A DNA stretch of 64,000 bases from the NCBI RefSeq assembly GCF_014647515.1, contig NZ_BMPI01000024.1, positions 62,246 through 126,245 of the forward strand, read 5' to 3'. Below are positions 26,898 through 35,729 of the stretch, piece by piece; position 1 is the stretch's first letter; every line of letters starts with the position of its first letter. The notes below the pieces were generated by a model that saw only the letters and a program-made list of their open reading frames with translations, did no database searches and was not told where the DNA came from. The position numbers and the translations under genes were made by a program. The stretch is from Dactylosporangium sucinum (GTDB taxonomy: Bacteria > Actinomycetota > Actinomycetes > Mycobacteriales > Micromonosporaceae).

Positions 26898-26972
26898 CGC
26901 GATCTTGGAGTTGTGGTCCTGCTTATGTCCGGCTTTGTCCGACAAATCCGGGACCACAACTCCAAGATCGCG
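26898..26972. repeat. Dispersed long hairpin repeat, copy 2 (variant arm)
   Basis: Perfect 22-bp arms (26898-26919 and 26951-26972; core ATCTTGGAGTTGTGGT) flank a 31-base loop with TTTGTC-C-GACAAA inside. Relative to the other copies both arms carry a compensated change (GCAGTTG to GGAGTTG), so base pairing is kept. It lies 218 bases past the M28 gene and 247 before the next gene on the same strand; unlike the others it is not between convergent genes. Confidence 0.88.
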
Positions 26973-27069
26973 ACGGAAGGGGCGGGGTGTCGCACCGGCT
27001 TGAGGGGGTGTTGCTTGCGGAGGTTTCTCGATCATCCGCGGCCCTCGCGACGCAAAGAGGTGGTCGGTG

Positions 27070-27119
27070 TTACGTGGTAGGGAAACTGGGGTTCTGGCGC
27101 CAGTTTTGCTACCGCGTAA
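27070..27119. repeat. Second, unrelated inverted repeat in the gene-free stretch
   Basis: 20-base arms TTACGTGGTAGGGAAACTGG and CCAGTTTTGCTACCGCGTAA pair at 17 of 20 positions around a 10-base loop. The centre also holds the perfect 10-base palindrome CTGGCGCCAG (27094-27103). It is about 100 bases before the gene at 27219, in the region where its promoter should be. Confidence 0.7.
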
Positions 27120-27218
27120 TCGGGTGCGTGGCCGGTCGGCCGGGATCGGGGTGGGGAGTTGTCCACAGGGGGAGGGTCGTGCTGGCGTTCGGTGTGGTGG
27201 GGTACTTACCGTCAAGGT

Positions 27219-27527
27219 ATGACGATCGACGCGGCTTCGGCGGGGGCGTGCACGGTCGACGACGTCTGGCGGGTGCCGGCCGTTGCCGGTGGGACCGGCG
27301 AAGTGCGGGCCGCCCTGCGGAGTGCCCAGGCCACGCTCACCGCGATCCTCGAGCGGGTCGAGGTGCCCGTTGTCTGGCGGGACGACGGGCGGCTGACCTT
27401 CTTTCCGCACGACGCTGCCGAGCTGGCCGCCGTCAGGGCTGCCGTCGATGCCGCTCGGGCCGTCCACGCGCACCTGGTCGGGGTGCTTCGCCACCTGTCG
27501 GTTGCGGATGACGAAGCGTCACGATAA
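27219..27527 (+). CDS. Hypothetical protein, 102 residues
   Basis: ATG with AAGG a few bases upstream. The protein has two probable helices (EVRAALRSAQATLTAILERVE and ELAAVRAAVDAARAVHAHLVGVL) joined by a short beta-like VPVVWRDDGRLTFFP. No family recognised and no signal or membrane segment. It is 36 bases before the next gene on the same strand and may be co-transcribed with it. Confidence 0.65.
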   Translation: MTIDAASAGACTVDDVWRVPAVAGGTGEVRAALRSAQATLTAILERVEVPVVWRDDGRLTFFPHDAAELAAVRAAVDAARAVHAHLVGVLRHLSVADDEASR

Positions 27528-27563
27528 CGGCCCAGCGGTGGGTGCCGGCGCGGACCCGGCATC

Positions 27564-28181
27564 ATGGTGCGGGTGTACGAGCTGGACGTCGTGACGCCCG
27601 AGAGTTTGGCCCGTTTCGTCCACCGTTGGTACGGTCTGCCCGATCGCCCGCCGGTCGACCTGCCGCTCGCGGGCGTGCCGGAGCCGCTCGCGGGGTGGTA
27701 TCGCATCGCCGCGCGCTACACGCTCCCGCTCAGCCGCGACCACGTCATGCACCCCTGGGACGAGCTGCGGCAGCGGCGGGGGCTGGTGCGGTTCTGGGAA
27801 GGCGCGACCGACTGGTACTCCTACGCGTCCGACGGCGGCGCGGAGCCCGAGGTCTACGAGAACGACGAGTCCCCGACCGGGCTCTCGCTGAGCCGGTTCC
27901 TCGTCTACGTCGCCGTCTACGAGGCCACGTACGCGCCGCTGCACGGGCTGGTGCGCATGGAGCCCGGGGCGGAGGAGCTGCGCGCGGTCAAGATCCGGCT
28001 GCGGGAGCTCGACGACGCCCTCTGGGCGTGGCCGGACCCTGGCACGCGGTACTTCGGCGACGACGACCTGCTCGGGCACCTCGGCCCCGACCGGATCGTG
28101 CTCGCGGCCCGGCACCGCGACGCGCTGGGCCGCTTCGACGGCCTCGGCATCCCCTGGGACTGGGACACCCGCGCCGGCTAG
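27564..28181 (+). CDS. Hypothetical protein, 205 residues
   Basis: ATG start. Aromatic-rich soluble protein (RFVHRWYGLP, GLVRFWEGATDWYSYASDG, FLVYVAVYEATYAPLH, WAWPDPGTRYFGDDDLL). The length and the W/Y pattern recall SMI1/KNR4 (SUKH)-like proteins, which include toxin immunity proteins, but I see no decisive motif. The end overlaps the convergent phosphatase gene by 4 bases. Confidence 0.7.
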   Translation: MVRVYELDVVTPESLARFVHRWYGLPDRPPVDLPLAGVPEPLAGWYRIAARYTLPLSRDHVMHPWDELRQRRGLVRFWEGATDWYSYASDGGAEPEVYENDESPTGLSLSRFLVYVAVYEATYAPLHGLVRMEPGAEELRAVKIRLRELDDALWAWPDPGTRYFGDDDLLGHLGPDRIVLAARHRDALGRFDGLGIPWDWDTRAG

Positions 28182-30634
28182 CGCACGTGGACCAGCATCG
28201 CACAGACGTCCTCGTCGTCGGCCACGTTGAGCGCGCCGACGAGGTGCTGCACCACCGCGTCGAAGTCGCCGAGGTCGATGTGCTCGCCCGCGCGCCGCAC
28301 CAGGTCGAGCCCGCCGCCGCGGCGCCGGTCGACGCGGGCCTTCCCGCCGGTGTACAGCAGCACGCGGTCGCCGGGTTCGAGGGTCACGGTCGTCTCGGTG
28401 TACCGCATCTCGTCCACCTCGCCGAGCGGCAGCCCCAGCGGCCCCGACAGCACCGAGCCCTGCCCGCCGGCCGCATACCGGATCGGCGCCACCTGGCCGG
28501 CCGCCGCCCACCGCAGCTCCCGGGTCGCGGGCGAGAACCGGGCCACCACCAGGCACGCGGTGTGCTCGACCTCCATCGCGCAGAGCATGCCGTTGACGGC
28601 GGTCAGGATGTCCGCCGGCGGCATGTCCAGCATCGCGTACGCCCGTACCGCGTACCGCAGCCGCGCCGCCGTCGTCATCGACGACAGCCCCCGGTCGTCG
28701 ACGTCGCCGAGCACCAGGACCGTTGCGCCGCCGGGCAGCGAGGCGGCGTCGTACCAGTCGCCGTCGACCGTCCCGACCCGCTCGGGTGAGCGGCACCGCC
28801 CGCAGATCTCGACGCCCTCGGTGTGGCCGAGCTCCGGGTCGGTGGGCAGCAGCGCCTTCTGCAACGCCTCGGCGGCCCGCCGCTCGTCGGCCAGCCGGTG
28901 CCGCTGCGCGGCCAGCGCCTCCTCGGCGCGGCGCAGCCGGGCCTCGATCGCCCGCTCCTCGGTGACGTCCTGCACGGTGCCGCGGACGGCGGTCACGTTG
29001 CCGGTCTCGTCGAAGATCGGCTCGGCGGTGAGCCGCAGCCGCCGGCCGTTGACCCGCCCCGCCCCGCGGACTTCGGCGAGCAGGTGCTTGCCCTCGACGA
29101 GCGTGCGCCGGACCGCGTCCTGCACGGCCAGCAGGTCGTCGGGGTGGACGCTGGAGGTCAGCTCGTCGACCGGCACCCGGGTCGCGTCGCGCCCGCCGTG
29201 GATGAGCCGGATGAGCTCGGGGGAGCAGCGCGGCTCGGGGTCGCGCAGCTCCCAGCAGAAGGAGCCGACGCCGGCGATCCGCTCGGCCTGCAGCAGCTGG
29301 TCGTAGAGCAGGTCGGCCTCGGTCGCGACCCGCCAGACGGCGAACACCCGGTCCCACAGCCGCACCGCGTGGACGGCCAGCGTCTGCGGCCCGGGGACCC
29401 CGTCGGTGCGCGGGTCGGCCCGCAGCCCATCCAGGCGGCGCGGCTGGCCGTCCTGGAGCAGCCGGGCGAACTCGGGCAGCAGCGTCGCGCTGCCCAGCGC
29501 CGGGTACGCCGCCAGGAGCGTCGCCTCGTCGGGGTCGACGCGGGCGCCGGAGAAGATCTGCCGGGCCAGGACGTTCGCGTACTCCACCCGGAAGTCGACG
29601 ACCTGCCCGTCCTCGACCACCGGGGACAGCAGCGCCGCCGGGTCGTGCAGCGCGTCGACGACCGTCGGCAGCCAGACCTGGGCGGGGGCCGCCAGCGCGG
29701 TCTCCTCGCCCTCGACGTGGAACCAGGCGCTCGCGATCTCGTCGCCGATGAGCCCGTCGACCTGCCGGGCCACCGGCTCGAGCAGCGCCGTGACGTACCG
29801 CCGCAGCTCCTCGGAGTCGGGCAGCGCCTCGTCCCAGGTCATCAGGATCCCGCCGACGATCCGCTCGCCCGCGATGAGCGGCGAGGTCAGGACCGTCGCC
29901 CCGCTGAACGGCGCCTGCCCCATGACCGGGAACCGCGCGTCGTTCGCCCCGAGCCAGATCGTCTCGACGTCCTGCACGGCGACGACCAGCGGCAGCGCCG
30001 GGTCGGGCGGGATGCGCGACCAGCGGCTGCGCACCTCGCCGGGGACGCCGAACGCGCCGACCCCGCGCTGCGCGCCGTCCGGGTCGAGCAGCGTGAGCCA
30101 CACCGTCGCCGGGGCCGGCCACGCGGTCGGCGCGGTGCCGAGCACCTCGCTGATCTCGTCGTAGCTGCGCGCGGCGGCGATCCGCGCGCCGAGCAGCTGG
30201 TGCTGGGACTGCAGCGCCTCGACCTCGGGGCTGCGGCTGGCCCGCCGGCGGGCCGGGGCCGGCGTGGGCGCGGCCGGTCGCTTGGCGGCCGCCGCCTGCT
30301 CGCGGCGCCGGGCGACGTGCTGGCGCAGCTCGTCGTCGATGAGGTTCACCACGTCGGGCGCGTTCGGGTCCGGCGAGGTGGTCCCGACGATCGCCGCGGC
30401 GACCTCGATGAGCTTGATGTTGGTGCGCTGGGACAGCCGCACGAGCTGGTCGAAGCCCTGGTCGGGGGTGATGCCCAGGCGCTCCACGAGCACACCCTTG
30501 GCCTGCTCGATGACGGCCCGGTTCCGCATGGCAGTGCGCACCCCGGTCAGCTCGGCGCGCAGCTTGGCCACCAGCGCCGCGAGCGCCTCGGCCGGCTCGG
30601 CGCTGCCGCCCTCGGCGGGTGGCTTGTCCGCCAT
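28178..30634 (-). CDS. ANTAR-GAF-PAS-SpoIIE (PP2C) multidomain phosphatase
   Basis: 818 residues; ATG 30634 has GGAG 8 bases upstream. Domains: N-terminal ANTAR (about 28-82, MRNRAVIEQAKGVLVERLGI), GAF (about 155-290), PAS-like region (335-440), PAS (about 450-570, SFCWELRDPEPRC and VRGTVQDVTEERAIEARL), a coiled linker, and a SpoIIE/PP2C phosphatase (590-815: GDWYDAASLPGGATVLVLGDV, LVVARFSPATRELRWAAAGQ). SpoIIE phosphatases dephosphorylate anti-anti-sigma factors. ANTAR binds paired RNA hairpins. Joining both in one chain suggests links between RNA-level and sigma-factor control. A SigB/F-type sigma gene lies 1.6 kb away. Confidence 0.9.
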   Translation of the reverse strand: MADKPPAEGGSAEPAEALAALVAKLRAELTGVRTAMRNRAVIEQAKGVLVERLGITPDQGFDQLVRLSQRTNIKLIEVAAAIVGTTSPDPNAPDVVNLIDDELRQHVARRREQAAAAKRPAAPTPAPARRRASRSPEVEALQSQHQLLGARIAAARSYDEISEVLGTAPTAWPAPATVWLTLLDPDGAQRGVGAFGVPGEVRSRWSRIPPDPALPLVVAVQDVETIWLGANDARFPVMGQAPFSGATVLTSPLIAGERIVGGILMTWDEALPDSEELRRYVTALLEPVARQVDGLIGDEIASAWFHVEGEETALAAPAQVWLPTVVDALHDPAALLSPVVEDGQVVDFRVEYANVLARQIFSGARVDPDEATLLAAYPALGSATLLPEFARLLQDGQPRRLDGLRADPRTDGVPGPQTLAVHAVRLWDRVFAVWRVATEADLLYDQLLQAERIAGVGSFCWELRDPEPRCSPELIRLIHGGRDATRVPVDELTSSVHPDDLLAVQDAVRRTLVEGKHLLAEVRGAGRVNGRRLRLTAEPIFDETGNVTAVRGTVQDVTEERAIEARLRRAEEALAAQRHRLADERRAAEALQKALLPTDPELGHTEGVEICGRCRSPERVGTVDGDWYDAASLPGGATVLVLGDVDDRGLSSMTTAARLRYAVRAYAMLDMPPADILTAVNGMLCAMEVEHTACLVVARFSPATRELRWAAAGQVAPIRYAAGGQGSVLSGPLGLPLGEVDEMRYTETTVTLEPGDRVLLYTGGKARVDRRRGGGLDLVRRAGEHIDLGDFDAVVQHLVGALNVADDEDVCAMLVHVR

Positions 30635-30780
30635 TGCACGTTCTCCGTTCACTCGGTACCGACTCGCCCGTTGATGTTTACCACCAACCGGCTCGGGTAG
30701 GGGCGTTGGCAGGTCAGCCGGGTCGGCCACGTGGAGGTGCGCAAGGTGCAACAGGCATCTTCGTCGTCGGCAGGTGAGCG

Positions 30781-32034
30781 TTGAGGATCGCCCTGGTCTC
30801 GGCCCAAGCGAGTCCGCTCGCCCTCGGCGGGCCGGGGACCGGAGGCCAGCACACGCACGTGGCCGCGCTGGCGGGGGCGCTGGGGCGGCTGGGGCACGAC
30901 GTGCGCGTGTACACCCGGCGCGAGGATCCCGACACCCCCGGCGAGGCGCCGTTCGCCGAGCGGGTGATCATCGAGCACGTCACCGCCGGGCCGCCGGAGC
31001 CGCTGCCGGTCGACGAGCTGCTGCCCCTCATGGGTGACTTTGGCCGCGCGCTGGCCTCCCGCTGGCAGCACCGCGACGGCCCCGACGTGGTCCACGCCCA
31101 CTTCTGGCTCAGCGGCCTGGCCGCCCTGACCGCCACCGCCGAGCACCGCCGGCCGGTCATCGAGACGTACCACGGGCTCGGCGCCGTCCGCCGCCGCCAC
31201 CTCAAGGAGCGCGACACCAGCCCCGAGCCGCGCGTCGGCCTCGAACGCACCCTCGGCACGCTCGTCGACCGGGTCGTCGCCCAGTGCGAGGACGAAGTCA
31301 CCGAGCTCGGCCGGATGGGCATCCGCCGGGCCGACACCGTGATCGTCCCGTCGGGCGTCGACGGCGAACGGTTCACGCCGGGCGGCCCGGCCGCCGACCG
31401 GCCGCGGCCCGGCATGCGGCGCATCCTCAGCGTCGGCCCGCTGGTCGAGCGCAAGGGCTTCGCGGACCTGATCGAGGCGCTGCGCCGGGTGCCCGGCGCG
31501 GAGCTGGTCGTGGTCGGCGGGCCGGACCCGGCGGGCCTCGACCGGGACCCGGAGGCCCGTCGCCTCACGGAGTTCGCGGACCGCTGCGGCGTGGGGGACC
31601 GGGTGCGGCTCATCGGTGCGGTACCGCTGGATGACCTGCCCGGCTGGTACCGCTCGGCCGACGTGCTGGCGTGCGCCCCGTGGTACGAGCCGTTCGGCCT
31701 GACCCCGCTGGAGGGGATGTCCTGCGGCGTGCCCGTGGTCGCGTACGAGGTGGGCGGGATCGCCGAGAGCGTCATCGACAACGTCACCGGCGTGCTGGTC
31801 CCGCCCCGCGACACCAACGCCCTCGCGGCGGCCGTCCGCGGGCTGCTCGGCGACGAGGTCCGCCGGATGAGCTACGCCAGCGCGGCGATCGACCGGGTGC
31901 GCAGCCGGTACACCTGGGAGCGCACCGCCACCGACCTGGAGCGCGTGTACGCGGCCGTCACGGGCGGCGCCGCGGGATCGGCGGACGAGGACGTCGACGA
32001 GGACGACGAGGCACTCAGCGAGGTCTCCTCGTAG
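30781..32034 (+). CDS. GT4-family glycosyltransferase
   Basis: 417 residues, TTG start preceded by AGGTGAG. GT-B fold: N-terminal GGPGTGGQHTHVAALAGAL, VVHAHFWLSG, central RRILSVGPLVERKGFADLIEAL and the GT4 Ex7E region APWYEPFGLTPLEGMSCGVPVV. It has a very acidic C-terminal tail (ADEDVDEDDEALSEVSS). It transfers a sugar from a nucleotide donor to an unknown acceptor. Divergent from the ANTAR phosphatase across 146 bases and followed by the sigma factor on the same strand. Confidence 0.92.
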   Translation: MRIALVSAQASPLALGGPGTGGQHTHVAALAGALGRLGHDVRVYTRREDPDTPGEAPFAERVIIEHVTAGPPEPLPVDELLPLMGDFGRALASRWQHRDGPDVVHAHFWLSGLAALTATAEHRRPVIETYHGLGAVRRRHLKERDTSPEPRVGLERTLGTLVDRVVAQCEDEVTELGRMGIRRADTVIVPSGVDGERFTPGGPAADRPRPGMRRILSVGPLVERKGFADLIEALRRVPGAELVVVGGPDPAGLDRDPEARRLTEFADRCGVGDRVRLIGAVPLDDLPGWYRSADVLACAPWYEPFGLTPLEGMSCGVPVVAYEVGGIAESVIDNVTGVLVPPRDTNALAAAVRGLLGDEVRRMSYASAAIDRVRSRYTWERTATDLERVYAAVTGGAAGSADEDVDEDDEALSEVSS

Positions 32035-32251
32035 GTGGCCACGCCTTGCCCCGGCCGCGACGGAAGCGGTACGTTTAGCTAACCCGCATCAGCCGAACGG
32101 CTAGTGGTCACTCCACCGGTCGGCGACGGCGGGCAGGTGCCAGGCGCTCGAGACCACGGGTGCCAGCAGGCGCACTCCGTCCCCGGCCGGAGCCGGCGTG
32201 GACACCTCGCCGCTCGTGCCCGGCCGTGGCAGCAGGCAGGGGGATCCCCTC

Positions 32252-33106
32252 ATGACCGTCACCGCCCACCGTTCCGTCCCGAAGCTCACCGGTTCGTCGA
32301 GGTCCGTCGGCTCGTTGCGGCCCACCGGTTCGTCGCGGCCCACCGGCAAGGACACCGAGTCCGCCGCGCAGGCGCTGCTCACGCTCCTCGGCGACCTGCC
32401 GGCGGACAGCCCCGACCGGGCCCGCGTCCGCGGCCGGCTGATCGAGCTGTACCTGCCGCTCGCCGAGTACCTGGCCCGCCGCTTCCGCAACCGCGGCGAG
32501 CCGCAGGACGACCTCAACCAGGTCGCCAACCTCGGCCTGATCAAGTCCGTCGACGGCTACGACCCCGCGCGGGGCGCCGCCTTCGCCAGCTACGCGATCC
32601 CGATGATCGTGGGCGAGCTCAAGCGGCACTTCCGGGACAAGGGCTGGGACGTCCGCGTCCCGCGGCGGCTGCAGGAGCTGCGCCTGGAGATCGGCCGGAT
32701 CTCCGGCGACCTCGCCCAGGAACTGGGCCGCTCGCCGACGGTCGCCGACCTCGCCGGGCGCCTGGGCGTGTCCGAGGAGGAGGTCATCGAGGGCCTGGAG
32801 TCCGGCCACGCGTACCGCGCGCTGTCGATCAACGCCCCCGCGGGCGGCGAGGAGCGCGGCGCCGAGCTGGCCGACCTGCTCGGCGGCGTGGACCGCGACC
32901 TGGAGGCGGTCGACGACCGCGAGTCGCTGCGGCCGCTGATCGCCCGTCTCCCGGCCCGGGAGCAGCACATCCTGGCCATGCGCTTCTTCGGCAACCTGAC
33001 CCAGACCCAGATCGCCCAGCAGCTCGGCATCTCCCAGATGCACGTGTCGCGCCTGCTGGCCCACGCCCTGACCCAGCTACGCACCGACCTGGTCCACCCG
33101 CTCTAA
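32252..33106 (+). CDS. RNA polymerase sigma factor, SigB/F/G type
   Basis: 284 residues, ATG with AGGGGG upstream. Region 2 (LIELYLPLAEYLARRFRNRGEP, then DDLNQVANLGLIKSVDGYDP), the region 3 YAIPMIVGELKRHFRDKGW signature of the SigB/F group, region 4 AREQHILAMRFFGNLTQTQIA and QLGISQMHVSRLLAHALTQL. The first 45 residues form an S/T/R-rich low-complexity head with repeats of TGSSRS and PTGSSRP. Such sigma factors are held by anti-sigma kinases and released by SpoIIE-type phosphatases; the nearby phosphatase is a candidate partner (inference). Confidence 0.93.
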   Translation: MTVTAHRSVPKLTGSSRSVGSLRPTGSSRPTGKDTESAAQALLTLLGDLPADSPDRARVRGRLIELYLPLAEYLARRFRNRGEPQDDLNQVANLGLIKSVDGYDPARGAAFASYAIPMIVGELKRHFRDKGWDVRVPRRLQELRLEIGRISGDLAQELGRSPTVADLAGRLGVSEEEVIEGLESGHAYRALSINAPAGGEERGAELADLLGGVDRDLEAVDDRESLRPLIARLPAREQHILAMRFFGNLTQTQIAQQLGISQMHVSRLLAHALTQLRTDLVHPL

Positions 33107-33148
33107 CCCCACACCCACCACCCGCCCCCCCGCCCCGCCCCCTACCTT

Positions 33149-33228
33149 GCGTCGATCTTGCAGTTGTGGTGCCTGCCAAACCGGGACATTCGCGGCGTGT
33201 CCTGGCACCACAAGTGCAAGATCGACGC
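33149..33228. repeat. Dispersed long hairpin repeat, copy 3
   Basis: 25-base arms (33149-33173 and 33204-33228) pair at 24 positions; the single mismatch is in GCAGTTG against CAAGTGC. The 30-base loop holds AAACCGGGACATT, shared almost exactly with copy 4. It lies between the convergent sigma factor and phosphoesterase genes, 42 bases after the sigma stop. Confidence 0.9.
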
Positions 33229-33286
33229 GAGAGGGGGCGCGGGGCGGACGGGGCGGAGGGGGCGCGGGGCGGAGGGGGTGGGGAGG

Positions 33287-34027
33287 TCAGACCGGGGCTA
33301 GGACCGAGGGGAGCTGGTAGACGTTGTAGGCCTGCTTGATCACCGGGTGGGCCACGTTGCGGACCGGCACGCCGCCCGGCGTTGTGCCGCGCTCCGAGCC
33401 CGCGTGGGCGTGGCCGTGCACCGCCAGGCCCACGCCGGGGGCGCCGTCGATCGCCTGGGCCAGCTGGTACGAGCCCAGGAACGGGTAGATCTCCAGCGGC
33501 TCGCCCAGCAGCGTCTCCGGTACCGGCGCATAGTGGGTGAGCGAGATCCGCACCTCGCAGTCCAGCGCGGCCAGCGCGTGCCCGAACCGCTCGGCCAACT
33601 CGCGGCCGTGGCTGGTGAACGCCTTCATCTCCGGCTCGCCGAACTCGCTCGCGCACGCTCCGGCGAAGCCGCCGCCGAAGCCCTTCGTGCCGGCCACGCC
33701 GACGCGCAGGCCGTTGCAGGAGAGCACGGTGCCGGAGCACTCCAGGACGATCAGGCCGGCGTCCTCCAGGATCTTCGCCACCTCGTCCTGCTGGTCGCTG
33801 TGGTAGTCGTGGTTGCCGAGGATCGCGATCACCGGTACCGCCAGATCCCCGAACTCCCGGGCCACGCAGTGCGCCTCGTCGGGGGTGCCGTGCCGGGTCA
33901 GGTCGCCGGCCAGCAGCAGCATGTCGGCCTTGTCGCCGAGGTGCTCCAGGGCGGGCCGGTAGCGGCCGAGGACGTCGGCGTCGAGGTGGACGTCGCCCAC
34001 CGCCGCCACGCGGACGAAGTCGCTCAC
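33287..34027 (-). CDS. Calcineurin-like metallophosphoesterase
   Basis: 246 residues, GTG start overlapping the BON gene stop (GTGA). All five metallophosphatase blocks are visible: GDVHLD, GDLTRHG, GNHDYH, THYAP and HGHAHAG. These bind two metal ions for phosphoester hydrolysis. No signal peptide, so cytoplasmic. Substrate unknown. Translationally coupled to the BON-domain gene. Confidence 0.92.
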   Translation of the reverse strand: MSDFVRVAAVGDVHLDADVLGRYRPALEHLGDKADMLLLAGDLTRHGTPDEAHCVAREFGDLAVPVIAILGNHDYHSDQQDEVAKILEDAGLIVLECSGTVLSCNGLRVGVAGTKGFGGGFAGACASEFGEPEMKAFTSHGRELAERFGHALAALDCEVRISLTHYAPVPETLLGEPLEIYPFLGSYQLAQAIDGAPGVGLAVHGHAHAGSERGTTPGGVPVRNVAHPVIKQAYNVYQLPSVLAPV

Positions 34028-34272
34028 AGCTCCTCGACCTCCTCCGGCTCGTGCACCCGCGTGACCCCGATGTTGCAGCGCACCGGCAGCTCGGGGAACG
34101 CCTCGCTGACCACCCGGCAGATCGTGTCCCGGCGCTCGGCGCTCTCCACCTCGCCGACCAGGCTGATCCCGCCGCCCTCGGTGCGGACGAACCGGATGCC
34201 CTGCTCGGTGATGCGCTCGTCCTCGGCGAGCAGGTGCTGCAGCTCGCTCTCGACGTACTGGTCGACGGTCAT
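34024..34272 (-). CDS. BON-domain protein
   Basis: 82 residues, ATG start. One BON domain: VESELQHLLAEDERI, then GGISLVGEVESAERRDTICRVV and the terminal INIGVTRV-like strand. Without a signal peptide or lipobox it is cytoplasmic, unlike OsmY-type BON proteins. It is coupled to the phosphoesterase gene by a 4-base overlap and follows the nucleotidyltransferase by 11 bases, giving a three-gene operon. Confidence 0.8.
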   Translation of the reverse strand: MTVDQYVESELQHLLAEDERITEQGIRFVRTEGGGISLVGEVESAERRDTICRVVSEAFPELPVRCNIGVTRVHEPEEVEEL

Positions 34273-34283
34273 CGTGGAGCCCC

Positions 34284-34883
34284 CTAAACGGCTGCCGACA
34301 GGGCGCTGGCCTCTGCGAGCGACATCACGCCGAGCCGGTCGATCAGGAACAGGAAAGCATGCGCGTACGGCGAGTGGGCCGTTTCCCGGTAGACCCGGGG
34401 CCAGTCGATCTGCTCGCGCAGCGACCGGGCGACCGGCAGCCCGCGGGCGAAGTCGCAGTAGTGCGCCGACCAGGTCAGCACCTTGTGGATCATCAGTTCG
34501 GTCGCCGAGAGCACCGGCATGTGGCAGGCGTTGACCGCGATGACATCGGTGTCCGCGAGGGTCTGGTCGGTCACCGGGCGCTGGACCGGGCAGAAGATGA
34601 TGTCGATGAGCAGGTCGCCGGCGTCGGTCTGGTCCCAGGCCTTCACCAGCCAGCCCTCGGGCGGCACCTCGCCGCGGAACCCGACCTCGCTCAGCGCGGT
34701 CAGCACCCGCTCGGCGTCCTCCTCCTTGATGAGGAAGTCGATGTCGTGGTCGACCGACTCGCCGCCGCGGGCGTAGACCGCGAAGCTGCCCGCGAGGCAG
34801 AAGGGGATGCCCGACTCCTTGAGATGGAAGGCGGCCTTCTTGAGCGTGGCGATGAGCGGTTGCCTGTCTTCCGGAACTGCCAT
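34284..34883 (-). CDS. Nucleotidyltransferase-fold protein
   Basis: 199 residues, ATG start. The core FCLAGSFAVYARGGESVDHDIDFLI holds the GS and DxD signature of the nucleotidyltransferase superfamily (MNT/AbiEii-like), followed by GWLVKAWDQTDAGDLLIDIIF with a third acidic residue. It may adenylylate a protein or small molecule; some relatives are toxin or antitoxin components. First gene of an operon with the BON and phosphoesterase genes. Confidence 0.8.
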   Translation of the reverse strand: MAVPEDRQPLIATLKKAAFHLKESGIPFCLAGSFAVYARGGESVDHDIDFLIKEEDAERVLTALSEVGFRGEVPPEGWLVKAWDQTDAGDLLIDIIFCPVQRPVTDQTLADTDVIAVNACHMPVLSATELMIHKVLTWSAHYCDFARGLPVARSLREQIDWPRVYRETAHSPYAHAFLFLIDRLGVMSLAEASALSAAV

Positions 34884-34928
34884 GAATAGTGGCTTACCCG
34901 GCCACCCAATCCGTCACACCCGCCGATT

Positions 34929-35285
34929 TCACCCGAGCAGGCGGGGGAACAGCTCGGTCTCCTCCTCCTGCATGTGCTGCCGGGCGGTGTCCAGCAGGGC
35001 CGCCAGCAGCTCGGCGAAGGCCGGGTCGACGTCGTTGAGCTCGGCCAGGCGGGCCACCAGCTCGTCGACCCGGGCGTGCTCGGCCGCCTCGTAGGCGGCG
35101 ATCTCGGCGCCGAGCAGCGGGTGCAGGCGCTCCTCCTCGGCGCGCGTGTGGCCGGCCAGCAGCGCGGTCGCCGCGTCGAGGGCCGACCGCCGGGCGGCCG
35201 GGTCGGTGGCCGTCTCGATCTCGGCGAAGAGCTCCTCCAGCCGGCGGTGGTCGGCCACGAGTCTCTCGACGAGGTCGGACGACAT
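34929..35285 (-). CDS. Hemerythrin-like HHE domain protein
   Basis: 118 residues; ATG 35285 has GGAGG upstream. Four-helix HHE pattern: VADHRRLEELFAEIE, LLAGHTRAEEERLHPLL, AEHARVDELVARL and ARQHMQEEETELFPRL. The His/Glu pairs would bind a di-iron centre used for O2, NO or redox sensing. A longer frame upstream lacks a ribosome site and does not look coding. Monocistronic on present evidence. Confidence 0.92.
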   Translation of the reverse strand: MSSDLVERLVADHRRLEELFAEIETATDPAARRSALDAATALLAGHTRAEEERLHPLLGAEIAAYEAAEHARVDELVARLAELNDVDPAFAELLAALLDTARQHMQEEETELFPRLLG

Positions 35286-35411
35286 TGCGGCACCTCCAGG
35301 AGCGAAACGGCACAAACGGCGTACCCGAGCCGGGGGTGGGCTAACCGTTCTGATCAATATGGGCGGGCCGGGCTTCCGCCGGTGTTGGCACGTGTGTTCG
35401 AATACGCGGCT

Positions 35412-35627
35412 ATGGAGCGCAGAAAGCACTGGTGGAACGGCGCCTGGGGGCGGCTCGCCCGCCGCGACGTGTACCTGTTCGAGGACGCCGGCATCTGGTG
35501 GGTGGAGTCCCGCGAAGGTGGTGCCGACGGGCGGGCCCGCCGCTACGAGTTCACGGACGAGGACGAGGCGATGAACTGCGTGTCCGGGCTGCTGGCCCAG
35601 CCGGGGAGCTGGCGCGAGCTGAAGTAG
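35412..35627 (+). CDS. Small hypothetical protein, 71 residues
   Basis: ATG start. Trp-rich, basic N-terminus (MERRKHWWNGAWGRLARRDVYLFEDAGIWWVESRE) followed by RRYEFTDEDEAMNCVSGLLAQ. Short proteins of this type are common beside each other in actinomycetes; I do not recognise a named family. It is divergent from the hemerythrin gene and 102 bases before the amidinohydrolase gene. Confidence 0.7.
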   Translation: MERRKHWWNGAWGRLARRDVYLFEDAGIWWVESREGGADGRARRYEFTDEDEAMNCVSGLLAQPGSWRELK

Positions 35628-35729
35628 GCAACGAATCGCCGGTTTCCCGCCGTATCAGACAATGAAGATGCGCCAACAAGCAGCGGATTGCAATGGTTCG
35701 CCGCCCGGGACGGCCGTAGATTTTTCATC

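Noticed and set aside
26745..27494. Minus-strand open frame across the gene-free stretch after the M28 peptidase
   Set aside because: It includes the hairpin repeat and low-complexity DNA; composition is Arg/Pro-rich and no start has a ribosome site.
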